Made by a program: the position numbers and the translations under genes | DNA from: UBA4582 sp965657335 | Lineage (GTDB): Bacteria; Pseudomonadota; Gammaproteobacteria; Pseudomonadales; Azotimanducaceae | Assembly: GCA_965657335.1 (NCBI GenBank) | Contig: CBFHOH010000022.1 | Coordinates: 1-64,000, forward strand | Direction: 5' to 3' | Length of the DNA stretch: 64,000 bases | Shown here: positions 1 through 9,259 of the stretch, in pieces | How the letters are laid out: the number at the start of each line of letters is the position of its first letter | How positions within the stretch are numbered: position 1 is the stretch's first letter | Notes under the pieces: generated by a model | What the model saw: only the letters and a program-made list of their open reading frames with translations | Database searches by the model: none | What the model was told of the DNA's origin: nothing

Positions 1-75
1 TCTATGTTTGGCGCTGGCGCCTTTTGGCTACAACTCACCAACAACATGCAGTTGAATAAAACGGCAAATAAATAA
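1..75 (+). CDS. possible C-terminal end of an upstream gene (partial)
   Basis: Frame 1 is open from the window edge to a TAA at 73-75 and reads SMFGAGAFWLQLTNN followed by a short polar tail. A hydrophobic/aromatic stretch and then a polar tail would suit the end of a membrane protein. The neighbouring locus makes polysaccharide, so a polymerase, flippase or acyltransferase is possible. Only 24 codons are visible, so this may be chance. Confidence 0.3.
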   Translation, partial: SMFGAGAFWLQLTNNMQLNKTANK

Positions 76-151
76 CAACGTGCAGTCATATCGTCTTTCC
101 AAATAAAATTTTGTTAGATATACACACCTTGGTTTAACAAGGCGTCCATCG

Positions 152-1639
152 TTAGTAGGCATTCTTACTGAACAACACAAAGACAGTCTTGAGCATAATT
201 TCAAGATCGAGCCATATAGACCAGTTATTAATATACGCAAGGTCGTAGTTAACCCGGCTTTGCATTTTATCAATCGTGTCAGTCTCGCCGCGATATCCAT
301 TGACCTGTGCGAGCCCGGTCAGGCCGGGCTTAATTCTGTGGCGCAGCATGTACGCTGTGATTTTATCTTTGTAGAAATCATTGTGTGCAATAGCATGGGG
401 TCTCGGACCTACCAGCGACATCGAACCTTCAAGCACGTTAAACAGTTGTGGCAATTCATCGATACTCGTTCGCCTAATAAATGTGCCAATGGGGGTCAAT
501 CTATCGTCGTTTTTGCTCGCCTGAGTAACCTGCCCGTCGTTCTCCTGGTGCACTTTCATACTGCGGAATTTGTATATCAGCAATTCTCTGCCATCCCACC
601 CGTGACGCTTCTGTTTGAACAATACCGGACCGCTTGAAGTGACCTTTACCAACAAAGCAAACAGCAGCATAATGGGTGAAAATATCACCAGAGCCAGAAA
701 TGCGAGGCTCTTATCAAATAAGGTTTTCGCCAGCGCGCGACCACCTACCAGCGGTGTTTCCGACAACGAAATTAAAGGCACGCCAGCGATCTCCTTGACC
801 GCGTGGTTCAACAAGCTAACGCCGAAGATATCAGGCGCCCAGATTACGTCAACATTGGCTTCAACAAGGCCGGCGGCTAGTAGTTTGACTGAAGCGCTAT
901 CTGCCATAGGCATCGCAATATAGACTCGTCGCACCCCTCTATCCCTAACGATGTTGTTGACCTGCTCCAAATGTCCAAGATGAGGCACGTCAATGTCTTT
1001 CCAGACTTCGCCGCGTAAATCGTCGTCATCAACCACCCCTATGACACGGTCCGATAACCACTGATTTTTGTTAATGTGGGTTGCAATATGGTGGCCGAGG
1101 TCTCCAGCGCCGACGATGAGCGTTGGGATTTTTTCTCCAATTGTATTCCTCAGCGACCTGCGAGACGCAAAATAGATAACACATTGGCTTAGAAAACCCG
1201 TGCAACTCCACGTAAGAATCACTTCTCTCGAAAAATCTTCACTTGTCTTTGTAACAAAACCAAAAACGGCGAGTAGAAACACCAAAGAACCCCAGGCTTG
1301 CAGCAAACTTGCGATATAGTCATTACGTGCATTTTCGTGACGATAGACACCCGCCGTATTGTAGATAGTTACCATGAGTAAAAAAGTGACAACTGCAAGT
1401 ACCCGATACTCATCAGAGTACTCTGCTGTGCGAGCAAATGTGTGGAAAAACAATAACGACTGCACAACCACATGGTCCAGTACTATTTGGACCCAGGTCC
1501 TTGCGGATCTTGTCTCCCGGAAGAGTTGTCTGGAGTCGTCTGCAATCATTGTGTTTGGCTTTCTCTGAAGTTCAGCTTGTTGACGTTGTCGCGGAGTATC
1601 AGGGGCGCTATCTTTGGGGATACTACCTTGATGTTTCAT
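152..1639 (-). CDS. undecaprenyl-phosphate sugar phosphotransferase (WcaJ/polyprenyl glycosylphosphotransferase family)
   Basis: Initiating enzyme of exopolysaccharide synthesis: moves a hexose-1-phosphate, probably glucose, from UDP-sugar onto undecaprenyl phosphate in the inner membrane. About 495 residues. Several membrane segments lie in the N-terminal third, then a Rossmann-like CoA-binding region (LIVGAGDLGHH), one more membrane helix (LAFLALVIFSPIMLLFALLV) and the C-terminal bacterial sugar transferase domain with KFRSM, RRTSIDELPQLFNVL, SLVGPRPH and KPGLTGLAQVNG. The frame is open 44 codons further upstream, but the conserved-looking part begins at the ATG at 1639 (MKHQGS); no strong ribosome site decides this. 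Divergent from the unknown gene at 1834. The family call is firm; the sugar is inferred. Confidence 0.9.
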   Translation of the reverse strand: MKHQGSIPKDSAPDTPRQRQQAELQRKPNTMIADDSRQLFRETRSARTWVQIVLDHVVVQSLLFFHTFARTAEYSDEYRVLAVVTFLLMVTIYNTAGVYRHENARNDYIASLLQAWGSLVFLLAVFGFVTKTSEDFSREVILTWSCTGFLSQCVIYFASRRSLRNTIGEKIPTLIVGAGDLGHHIATHINKNQWLSDRVIGVVDDDDLRGEVWKDIDVPHLGHLEQVNNIVRDRGVRRVYIAMPMADSASVKLLAAGLVEANVDVIWAPDIFGVSLLNHAVKEIAGVPLISLSETPLVGGRALAKTLFDKSLAFLALVIFSPIMLLFALLVKVTSSGPVLFKQKRHGWDGRELLIYKFRSMKVHQENDGQVTQASKNDDRLTPIGTFIRRTSIDELPQLFNVLEGSMSLVGPRPHAIAHNDFYKDKITAYMLRHRIKPGLTGLAQVNGYRGETDTIDKMQSRVNYDLAYINNWSIWLDLEIMLKTVFVLFSKNAY

Positions 1640-1833
1640 ACGGCTTTTGTCTCTTGCACACATAGTATCAAAATAGTGGGTAACAAGAGGCATGACTTCG
1701 TCGGGATTACATCGCCTTACATCGTTTAATCTATTGAGATCGCAGGTCGTGAGCGATACGCTCGCTGTCACAAAAATATCGGTACCGTTGGTCCACCATT
1801 TTTAAAAACATCGTTTCCATCATTTTTCTTGGC

Positions 1834-3057
1834 TTGATCTTTGGCGCATTGGCCTTGCCTTTTTTCATTGTCGAGCAAACTCCGATAGTTCCCAGCAAAG
1901 TCGGTAATAGCCCGTCGCACATAGAACGCGCGAAAGCACTCATCAAGAGGAACGATCCTCGCCATTTAACGCCAGGACAGATCGTTACTCAGTGGATAGA
2001 CGAGGAAGAAATAACGCTTATTGCCGATTACACCCTCTCTCAGTTTAGAAGTGGCGGTGTGACTATGGCACTGCATCCGGGGCGCGCTTATGTTCAACTG
2101 ACGCTTGGATTACCCGACAACCCCATTGGTGCTTACATAAATATCACGATGAACTTCAGTCAATGGTCAAGCACTCTCGCAATAGACACGCTGTCCATCG
2201 GCAAAGTCGCTATGCCGCGCTGGATCGCGGAGCCACTCCGAAATTATGGTCATCAAGCCCTTATGCGCGTTCCCGAATATCAAGCGGCATTGCAGGCTCT
2301 AAATGGCCTCCAACTGCTCGAAGGTCGCATGCTGGTTATCTATCAATGGCAGCCGGAATTGGTTGATAGGTTAAAGAGTCGGGGACGGGAACTCGTTGTC
2401 GACCAGACGCAGAAAGAGCGGTTGCTAGCGTATTCGGGGCAGATATCCGCCGTCGCGTCGAGCCGGAACTTACCGCGAGAAACCTCTCTGATAGAGTTTC
2501 TGTCGCCGCTTTTCATGCTGGCTGAGGCGCGAGGTGGAGATCCGGTTGAGGAAAACCGCGCAGCGTTGCTGGCACTTTCTTTCTTTTTTTCCGGCGTCGA
2601 TATCGCTCGGATGATGGACGTGCAATTGCCAGCTGAAGACAGAGTCAATAAGCGCCTGACACTCTCAGGTCGCTACGATTTTGCTCAGCATTTTTTGACT
2701 TCTGCGGCTTTGACACTTACCGCAGGACAAGGTATTGCTGACACCGTCGGGCTTTTTAAAGAACTCGATGATGCCAAAGGCGGCAGTGGCTTTAGCGTCG
2801 CAGATCTTGGCGCCGACAGAGCTGGGGTCAGGCTTGCACAGCTCGCAGTTGCTGATGCTATATCTGCAAAGAAGCTTCAAGCATTCATGGCTGGAAATTT
2901 GAAAGAGGAAGACTTCATGCCTTACTTCCTGGATTTACCAGAGCTACTGCCCGCAGCAAAGTTCCAAAGGACTTATGGCGGAGTTGGAGGAAAACGTTAT
3001 AATCAGGTGCTCGTTGAGATTGAGTCCAGACTCGACACCTGTAAGTTATACCAGTAA
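1834..3057 (+). CDS. unknown membrane-anchored protein of the exopolysaccharide locus
   Basis: About 407 residues from a TTG start. It opens with a hydrophobic segment (LALPFFIVE); the frame stays open upstream to about 1753 with more hydrophobic codons and basic/aromatic residues before them. The true start may therefore be a non-ATG codon further up, giving a full signal anchor. The rest is soluble, alternating beta-like and helical stretches, with a later part rich in acidic and alanine residues. No catalytic motif was recognised. Its place between the sugar-phosphate transferase and a WecG-type glycosyltransferase suggests a role in polysaccharide assembly or export. I do not recognise the family. 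Confidence 0.75.
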   Translation: MIFGALALPFFIVEQTPIVPSKVGNSPSHIERAKALIKRNDPRHLTPGQIVTQWIDEEEITLIADYTLSQFRSGGVTMALHPGRAYVQLTLGLPDNPIGAYINITMNFSQWSSTLAIDTLSIGKVAMPRWIAEPLRNYGHQALMRVPEYQAALQALNGLQLLEGRMLVIYQWQPELVDRLKSRGRELVVDQTQKERLLAYSGQISAVASSRNLPRETSLIEFLSPLFMLAEARGGDPVEENRAALLALSFFFSGVDIARMMDVQLPAEDRVNKRLTLSGRYDFAQHFLTSAALTLTAGQGIADTVGLFKELDDAKGGSGFSVADLGADRAGVRLAQLAVADAISAKKLQAFMAGNLKEEDFMPYFLDLPELLPAAKFQRTYGGVGGKRYNQVLVEIESRLDTCKLYQ

Positions 3058-3092
3058 CCGACTCACGCATATGACAACATGAGACTCGTAAA

Positions 3093-3845
3093 TTGCACGC
3101 ACTAGACACGATCAACATTATGAACACCGACATCCACTCAGTCACTGAGCGGGAGGTAGTTGATATTGTTGAAAAAGCCATTGATGAAGATGAAGCAATC
3201 AGAATTGGCGTGGTTAACGCGGCTAAGTTGGTCAACATGCAATCAGACGCGCTACTCGCCGATGACGTTAGGTCATCTGACCTCGTCCTCGCAGACGGCA
3301 AGTCGGCTGTTTGGGCGAGTCGAATACTTGGGCAGGGACTTCCAGAAAGAGTTGCAGGATGCGACTTAATGTATCGCTTTTTCGAATTAGCAAACAAACG
3401 CCACTGGCGAGTTTATTGTCTTGGTGCGACGGAAGAGATTTCAGCGTTGGTTGAGAAGAATTTGGCGCGGCAGTACCCAAACCTGACACTGGCGGGTCGC
3501 CGAAACGGTTATTTTTCGACCGAGGAAGAGCCAGAGATAGCGCAAGAAATCGCCGCGTCAAAACCACACTTCTTGTTGGTTGCGATGACCAGTCCGAAGA
3601 AAGAAAATTTCATGGGTGCCTGGGGTGACAAAATGAATGTACCGATAGTCCACGGTGTGGGTGGCAGCTTTGATGTTTACGCAGGATTAGTCGAGCGCGC
3701 ACCGCTTTCATGGCAGAACTTTGGGCTTGAATGGCTGTACAGAGTTAAACAAGAACCTAGAAGACTTTGGAAGCGTTACCTCATCACCAACTCAAAATTT
3801 ATTTGGCTGATTTTGAGAGAAGGACTAGCGAAATTTAACAGGTGA
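3093..3845 (+). CDS. WecG/TagA/CpsF family glycosyltransferase
   Basis: About 250 residues. Members transfer a hexosamine or related sugar onto a lipid-linked intermediate in polysaccharide, teichoic acid or enterobacterial common antigen synthesis. Family signs: VVNAAKLVNMQSD, DLVLADGKSAVWAS, RVAGCDLMYRF, VYCLGATEE, NGYFS and the C-terminal PIVHGVGGSFDVYAG with a following basic helix (EWLYRVKQEPRRLWKRY). Translation probably starts at TTG 3093, because the family's first strand seems to begin there; ATG 3120 is the alternative. It lies 35 bp after the unknown gene, so the two are probably co-transcribed. Confidence 0.9.
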   Translation: MHALDTINIMNTDIHSVTEREVVDIVEKAIDEDEAIRIGVVNAAKLVNMQSDALLADDVRSSDLVLADGKSAVWASRILGQGLPERVAGCDLMYRFFELANKRHWRVYCLGATEEISALVEKNLARQYPNLTLAGRRNGYFSTEEEPEIAQEIAASKPHFLLVAMTSPKKENFMGAWGDKMNVPIVHGVGGSFDVYAGLVERAPLSWQNFGLEWLYRVKQEPRRLWKRYLITNSKFIWLILREGLAKFNR

Positions 3846-3879
3846 GTCCGTGGTAGCCACGAAATTAAGGCAGCGAACA

Positions 3880-5280
3880 TTAACCAACAAGCTTTTCTAC
3901 GCTTTGCATATCGTTCTTTGCATCGTTTTTTATACCGTATTTTTTCAGTAAATCGTAAAGCGTAGGACGAGTGATGCCCAGTAATTTGGCAGCAGCTGTG
4001 ATCTTGCCATTTGAAATCGTCAGCGCTTTCATGATGGCAGAGCGCTCTGCTGCTTCCCGCACGTGTTTCAGATTCAAAGCAAGCTCGGCAGATTCCTCAA
4101 GCCCAAGATCAACGGCCGTGATAAATTTACCATCCGCCATCACCACGGCATTTTTCACTTTGCTAATGAGCTCCCGCACATTGCCCGGCCACCTGTAAGT
4201 ATCAATTGCAGCGATGGCAGATTCATCAAAATTGACGACACTGCTATTATATTCACTCGCAAACTGATCCAGAAAGTGCCTAGACAAAAGCAGCTTGTCC
4301 TCTCCCCTGTCGCGCAACGGGGGAATGTTCACCACCATTTCGGAGATCCTGAAGTATAGATCTTCACGAAAAGTACCTTCCGCGACCATTTTTTCGAGAT
4401 TTTTATTGGTTGCACAGACAATTCTAACGTCTACCGGGATTTCAACTCGCCCGCCAATGCGCTCTATCACCCGCTCTTGTATGAAACGCAGCAATTTTGC
4501 TTGCGCTTCAAGTGGCATGTCGCCGAGCTCGTCAAGAAACAACGTGCCGCTTTCCGCTGATTCTATTTTGCCGATTGCTTGCTTGCCCGCACCTGTAAAT
4601 GATCCCTTTTCATGACCAAACAACTCGCTTTCAATTAACGTGTCGGGGATCGCAGCACAGTTGATCGCGACGAAAGGTTTATCGATGCGCGGGCTCAATA
4701 CGTGAATGGCTTTCGCAAGTACCTCTTTACCGGTGCCGCTCTCGCCGTTGAGTGAGCATGTGACATCTGTCGCAGCAATTTTCTCAAGCTTGTTACAGAT
4801 ATTCAGCATACCGGGATGACTAGTCACCAAACCGGTCAGTGGTGAGCTTGAACCATCCAGGTGTCGCAAATCTTTATTTTGCTTCTCCAGATCGTGCATC
4901 TGGTAGGCTCGGTCAACAATAAGATCGAGTACCTGCGTATCAATAGGTTTAGGATAAAAATCATACGCACCCGTCGACACCGCCCGCAGAGCATGATCGG
5001 TGTCCTGCGCGCCGGTCACAACAATGACTTTCGTATTGCGAGCTAATCGAAGAATTTCTTGCATTGTGCGAAACCCCTCAATAACGTCATCCTCATGAGG
5101 CGGTAAACCCAAGTCCTGTATTACGACAGCAGGTTCGTGGAGTCTCAGGGCTTCAATGGCAGAGTCATAGTCTTTCGCTAGTACAACTTTGTACTCTCCC
5201 TCGCTGAAATGCCACTTAAGCTGCTTTTGGACACCGGGATCGTCCTCAACAATGAGCAATGTAGGCGTACTGTTATCCAT
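3880..5280 (-). CDS. prsR: PEP-CTERM-type sigma-54 response regulator PrsR
   Basis: 466-residue NtrC-like regulator. The receiver domain covers about residues 1-125 with phospho-acceptor D56 (VVIQDLGLPP) and K111. The AAA+ domain covers about 148-380 with Walker A GESGTGKE (179-186), the sigma-54 contact loop GSFTGA (226-231) and Walker B LFLDE (D250/E251). A Fis-type helix-turn-helix lies near 427-452 (KITAAAKLLGITRPTLYDLL). The receiver sequence, with QKQLKW, DLGLPP and TGAYDFYPKPID, matches what I know of PrsR, the regulator found with PEP-CTERM/exosortase exopolysaccharide systems, rather than AtoC. Its usual kinase PrsK is not in the window. Convergent with the glycosyltransferase at 3093. 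Confidence 0.85.
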   Translation of the reverse strand: MDNSTPTLLIVEDDPGVQKQLKWHFSEGEYKVVLAKDYDSAIEALRLHEPAVVIQDLGLPPHEDDVIEGFRTMQEILRLARNTKVIVVTGAQDTDHALRAVSTGAYDFYPKPIDTQVLDLIVDRAYQMHDLEKQNKDLRHLDGSSSPLTGLVTSHPGMLNICNKLEKIAATDVTCSLNGESGTGKEVLAKAIHVLSPRIDKPFVAINCAAIPDTLIESELFGHEKGSFTGAGKQAIGKIESAESGTLFLDELGDMPLEAQAKLLRFIQERVIERIGGRVEIPVDVRIVCATNKNLEKMVAEGTFREDLYFRISEMVVNIPPLRDRGEDKLLLSRHFLDQFASEYNSSVVNFDESAIAAIDTYRWPGNVRELISKVKNAVVMADGKFITAVDLGLEESAELALNLKHVREAAERSAIMKALTISNGKITAAAKLLGITRPTLYDLLKKYGIKNDAKNDMQSVEKLVG

Positions 5281-5330
5281 TCTTAAAAAACAACCTTCCC
5301 TGTTGATCTAACTTATTGAATTTTTTTTAA

Positions 5331-5552
5331 TCACGCCAATTTCACTGCAGAGATCATGCCACTTAGACGAGCTTCCAAGCATTTCGCCATTTTGACCGCG
5401 TCATTTAAACCTCCAGAATGGCGAGATTCAAGATAAAGTGTCAATTTTTCCGAAAGCACAACGGAATTACACAACCAATGGCGAACAAGCGCTAGCCACC
5501 AGTTATTGAGTGCACTAATCCAGCAAATTATCTCACCGACATGCGAAGTCAT
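5331..5552 (-). CDS. possible small protein between the VanZ-domain gene and prsR
   Basis: A 73-codon frame that starts with ATG 18 bp after the VanZ-domain gene and ends 50 bp before prsR, in the same direction. It fills an otherwise empty 290-bp gap. The product would have a tryptophan-rich first third and a basic, helical second half. The ribosome site is poor. No family is recognised; it may be chance or a leader. Confidence 0.3.
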   Translation of the reverse strand: MTSHVGEIICWISALNNWWLALVRHWLCNSVVLSEKLTLYLESRHSGGLNDAVKMAKCLEARLSGMISAVKLA

Positions 5553-5570
5553 CGCTGAACTCTGACCTTG

Positions 5571-6632
5571 TTACTCGCGTCTCAAATCATTGCTTTTCGT
5601 TCTGCGCCTCGCGGCCCCAAAAAGCAGTTGTGAAAGACCCAGCGGAATTACTACACCGATCATGTTAACAATGGCATCTCCAAAATTGACACGCCTATAC
5701 TGAATATAATACTGAAGTATCTCCAGTGAGATGGCGACCGTTAAAAGTGAGATAAGTAAGCGAAATCCTGAGATGGGGATTTTTGAAAGTCTGAGATAGG
5801 ACTCAACAAAGATAGAGAGCAGCATAAATAATACGAGGTGATCAAAATCGATTTGCCAAGTTGACGGCGAAAACGTTGCCCAAAACTCCCTCGACCAGAA
5901 AAGAAGGTGCTCTTTCATGCTCTTCGGGATAAATACTAGCAGGAACATCAGCAAGCCAACAGCCGGGAAAATCATCCAGAGCCCTCTCGATATCATGAAG
6001 AACATGACAATTACGCCGAGTACCGCCCAACACAGCTTAAGGATGTCGATGAGCATTTCGATATGGTTAATCGGCCTCACCATTGCTGTTTCAATTTTGT
6101 GCACGCGAAACTCACCCGTTCCACCGCCCAGAGCAAACTCGATTCTTAATTCATCCAGATCCTCAGGTATTTGCACAATCGCCGTTGATTGACCCAGATT
6201 AACCGTGCCACTCCCTCCAAAAACCGTTCCTCTGAAGTTCCAGCGCCAGCGTTCTTCATGTCGTCTTCCGCCGACACTGAGACGCGCGTTATGCCAAGTC
6301 TTGACGCCTTGCGTTACGCCTTTGAGGCTGTAAACCGCTGTCAATCTTATGGCACGCGTGTGAGGCACAGGAATTACTTGCCAGATACTCTGTATTTCAG
6401 ATGGATGCCTGTTACTGAGGTCTATCGTACCAACCTGATCACGATCAACAAATCTTGATGAGCGCCATCCCACCAAACCATCATTAAAAGCTGGATTAAC
6501 AAGAAGTTCGCCCGAAACATTTTCGTAATGTATCGCATGCTCAAACAGCAAATAGGTCAACAGGCATAGCAACAGCGCAGTGCCAATGCTGTAACGGAAT
6601 GCGTATTGCCTTACATTAACGACAAGGTTCAT
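5571..6632 (-). CDS. membrane protein with C-terminal VanZ-like domain
   Basis: About 353 residues. One N-terminal membrane helix (about 14-33) is followed by an extracytoplasmic beta-rich domain of about 150 residues that resembles carbohydrate-binding jelly-roll folds (NPAFNDGLVGWRSS). Several membrane helices form the C-terminal half with VanZ-like features (DFDHLVLFMLLSIF, SLEILQYY, RRVNFGDAIVNMIGV). VanZ-type domains occur often in exopolysaccharide loci; no reaction is known. Its ATG lies 2 bp after the phosphatase stop, so the two are translationally linked. The jelly-roll reading is inference. Confidence 0.75.
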   Translation of the reverse strand: MNLVVNVRQYAFRYSIGTALLLCLLTYLLFEHAIHYENVSGELLVNPAFNDGLVGWRSSRFVDRDQVGTIDLSNRHPSEIQSIWQVIPVPHTRAIRLTAVYSLKGVTQGVKTWHNARLSVGGRRHEERWRWNFRGTVFGGSGTVNLGQSTAIVQIPEDLDELRIEFALGGGTGEFRVHKIETAMVRPINHIEMLIDILKLCWAVLGVIVMFFMISRGLWMIFPAVGLLMFLLVFIPKSMKEHLLFWSREFWATFSPSTWQIDFDHLVLFMLLSIFVESYLRLSKIPISGFRLLISLLTVAISLEILQYYIQYRRVNFGDAIVNMIGVVIPLGLSQLLFGAARRRTKSNDLRRE

Positions 6633-6634
6633 GT

Positions 6635-7345
6635 TCAGTGTGCGGCAGGCGCTGGCTCTCTTACATCTTTGTTTGCTACAAAAGAGGGAAAACTTTTGGG
6701 AACTTCTTCAATCACCGACAGACTGACTAACCTTTGCGCTAAAGTATCGACGTGATCGTCGAGATAGGTGCTGAGCGCACGGTCATCTTCCGGGTCCCAA
6801 TCGTAGTGTTCCATTTCTTCAAGTATGGGCGTTACCGATTTTTTTTGAACCAGCAATCGGTACATAGCGATAACCCCTCCGGTTCTTTGACTCCCAGCCG
6901 AACAATGCACTAGCACGGGCTGCCCAGTTTTAACCGCTTGGTCTATTGCGACAATTGCCTGAGCATATTGCTCTATATTGCCTGTGCCATCACCATTTAA
7001 GGGATAACGAGTTTTTTCGATGCCCAGCCTGCTTGCTACCTGGTCTTCGGTCTCGTGTTCGATTTTTCCTGCTCGCTTGCCATTCAAATCAACAATCACA
7101 CCGATGCCATTTTCAACCAGCACACGCTCAATCAAGGCGGGGTGCAACTGCCCACTACGATAAATGCTTCCTGTTTCTACGACGCCCCAGCGTTTTGGAA
7201 TAAGGCGGTCTTCCAGGTGCTCTTTCCATGTGTAAGCAAACAAAACCAGTATTAACAGAGCATACCCGAGCGCTTTTAATACACGCGGGTTGATGATCGA
7301 GCTTTTGAGCGCTGGGTCGATACTTCGAGGCTTTTTCTCGCTCAT
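6635..7345 (-). CDS. membrane-anchored dual-specificity/tyrosine-type phosphatase
   Basis: 236 residues. One membrane segment near 25-39 is followed by a cysteine phosphatase domain with the active-site loop HCSAGSQRTGG (C148, R154) and a possible general-acid Asp in LNGDGTG (about 118-120). WGVVETGSIYRSGQLHPALIE is like the start of small dual-specificity phosphatases. The substrate could be a phosphotyrosine protein of the polysaccharide machinery or a phospholipid; the sequence cannot tell. It is translationally linked to the VanZ-domain gene, which supports a role in envelope or polysaccharide biology. Confidence 0.8.
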   Translation of the reverse strand: MSEKKPRSIDPALKSSIINPRVLKALGYALLILVLFAYTWKEHLEDRLIPKRWGVVETGSIYRSGQLHPALIERVLVENGIGVIVDLNGKRAGKIEHETEDQVASRLGIEKTRYPLNGDGTGNIEQYAQAIVAIDQAVKTGQPVLVHCSAGSQRTGGVIAMYRLLVQKKSVTPILEEMEHYDWDPEDDRALSTYLDDHVDTLAQRLVSLSVIEEVPKSFPSFVANKDVREPAPAAH

Positions 7346-7400
7346 GACGATACCAATATGATATTTAAACTACAGCCAGCTTTTACAAACGGCCGTGCGG

Positions 7401-8411
7401 CTAACCCGGCTCTGACTCTGCGCCGATTTCGGCTCTTAATAAGCCTCGAAAAGCGTTTCGCGCACTGCTGTTGCCGTGCGTCACATTATACACTTCTTCG
7501 GCAATTGGCATTTCGATTTTGTGCTGTTGAGCAAGCGCAATAACCGCAGGCGCGCTTTTTACGCCCTCGGCAACCATAAACATCTCATTGATAATTTCAT
7601 CGATGCTTCGGCCTTTTCCTAATTCATAGCCAACATTTCTATTACGACTCTGAGGGCTTGTACATGTCGCAACAAGGTCTCCCATGCCAGCCAACCCCGA
7701 GAATGTTGCCTCAGCACCACCTAGCGCCACACCAAGGCGCATAATTTCAGCAAGCCCACGGGTGATAACAGCAGAGCGAGTGTTCTCCCCTGCCCCCTGC
7801 CCATCTCCCATACCCGCAGCGATAGCAATGATGTTTTTCAACACGCCGCCTAATTCGCACCCTACAACATCGTGATTGGTATAAACACGGAATAGGCCGC
7901 TGTGAAAAATTTTCTGTACCTCTTTAACAATCACTTGATCCGTCATCGCGAGCACGCTAGCCGCAGCATAGCCTGACATGATTTCTCGCGCTAAGTTTGG
8001 TCCCGTAAGCACGCCAATCGGGTGGCCGGGTAGCACTTCATTGATGATTTCAGTCATGCGCTGCCGCGTGTCGAGCTCAAGTCCCTTGGTAAGACTGATC
8101 ACGGGCACCCAGGGTCGAATATGTGTCTTGACTGATTCGAGCACGCTTCTAAACTGATGGGAAGGGATACCCATGACAATAACGTCCATTGGCGCGACAG
8201 CCTCTCTGATATCGTTGGTGGCTATCAATCGCGAAGATAGCTTAGCGCCAGGCAAATACTTTTCGTTGGTGTGCTTCTGATTTATTTCGTTGACGGTGTC
8301 TTCATCTCTGGCCCAAAGCGTAATATTGGCATTTCGCGCAGTCAGCGAAGCAACCGTTGTTCCCCAACTGCCACCACCCAACAGTCCAACTTTCAGATCA
8401 GTATTTCCCAT
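7401..8411 (-). CDS. gpsA: glycerol-3-phosphate dehydrogenase [NAD(P)+]
   Basis: Soluble enzyme that reduces dihydroxyacetone phosphate to sn-glycerol-3-phosphate for phospholipid synthesis. 336 residues, normal family length. The dinucleotide motif is GLLGGGSWGTT at the start. Further family blocks are ALW-type ITLWARDED, MGIPSHQFR, SLTKGLE, LTGPNLAREI, the catalytic region GCELGGVLKNIIAIAAG (Lys) and RNRNVGYELGKG. It sits 15 bp after the hotdog gene and 55 bp before the phosphatase, in the same direction. Firm call. Confidence 0.96.
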   Translation of the reverse strand: MGNTDLKVGLLGGGSWGTTVASLTARNANITLWARDEDTVNEINQKHTNEKYLPGAKLSSRLIATNDIREAVAPMDVIVMGIPSHQFRSVLESVKTHIRPWVPVISLTKGLELDTRQRMTEIINEVLPGHPIGVLTGPNLAREIMSGYAAASVLAMTDQVIVKEVQKIFHSGLFRVYTNHDVVGCELGGVLKNIIAIAAGMGDGQGAGENTRSAVITRGLAEIMRLGVALGGAEATFSGLAGMGDLVATCTSPQSRNRNVGYELGKGRSIDEIINEMFMVAEGVKSAPAVIALAQQHKIEMPIAEEVYNVTHGNSSARNAFRGLLRAEIGAESEPG

Positions 8412-8425
8412 TACTTTGGTCTCCG

Positions 8426-9259
8426 TTACATACCTCTGAGTCGATAAATAGCTCTAAGATCTATTGCGCTATGACAGGTACCGTCTTCGGCATTGAACAA
8501 ATTGACCCTGACATCAACAAACTCGTGGCCCTTTTTGTTATAAAAATCTAACACTTCCATTTCGGCAATCAGCCCGGTATCGAACGGAATAGGCGCGAAA
8601 TTTTGCGAGGTTGTCTCAAGGTGAACCCAGGGATTCATATAAGCGACCCTCGACAAAATCCAGTTCGAGCAGCCAAGCACAAACGACATATTGGCGAAGC
8701 CAGCGCCGTCGCTTGCAAATTGCAAAAGCTTCGGCATTTTTTCTGCATCACGGAGATAAGTTTTCATTTCATGGTCATCGCGCCAATGGAACTTGACCGC
8801 ATGGCAGCCGCTATCTCTTAGTCGCGACATGTTTTTCGGTGTCGCTTCTAGCGCGGGCGTATCACGATCAGCCAGTTCGTCGCCTCGCATCACAGGCGGC
8901 GATGCCAACTTTTTCTCATTAGCCAGATGCACTTTCGCTGTCGCGCTGACGGTGCCATCAGGCCGCATCAATTTTGCACTGTAAGCCCCGGACTCATCCT
9001 CATCATTGCCACTCTCTACGTCGACCTTAAATAGCTCACCGTCGTAAAGCGGAGAAATCACCTTTACTTGGGCATGACCGCGAGCCAGAAAATCTTGCCC
9101 CCACGCCTCAACCGCCGGATGCATCAAATAAGCCGACACCGTCACACCAGGGACGAGGCCACCTTTGAAACCAAAATCCTTGGCAACCTTATCGCCATGA
9201 ATTTCATTGGCAGAATGAGGCACTTGATTAAAGGCTGAACCCGCCCAGCTATTCACCAT
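8426..9259 (-). CDS. MaoC/hotdog-fold dehydratase-like protein
   Basis: About 277 residues. The ATG at 9259 is chosen over an in-frame codon 18 bp upstream because GGAAG lies seven bases before it. The first half has the hotdog signature NEIHGDKVAKDFGFKGGLVPGVTV, as in acyl-CoA thioesters' dehydratases (MaoC type). The second half looks like a second, degenerate hotdog (WVHLETTSQNFAPIPFDTGLIAEMEVLDFYNKKGHEFVDV). The usual Asp/His pair of active R-hydratases is only partly evident, so thioesterase or binding roles remain possible. It lies upstream of gpsA in one apparent operon. Confidence 0.7.
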   Translation of the reverse strand: MVNSWAGSAFNQVPHSANEIHGDKVAKDFGFKGGLVPGVTVSAYLMHPAVEAWGQDFLARGHAQVKVISPLYDGELFKVDVESGNDEDESGAYSAKLMRPDGTVSATAKVHLANEKKLASPPVMRGDELADRDTPALEATPKNMSRLRDSGCHAVKFHWRDDHEMKTYLRDAEKMPKLLQFASDGAGFANMSFVLGCSNWILSRVAYMNPWVHLETTSQNFAPIPFDTGLIAEMEVLDFYNKKGHEFVDVRVNLFNAEDGTCHSAIDLRAIYRLRGM

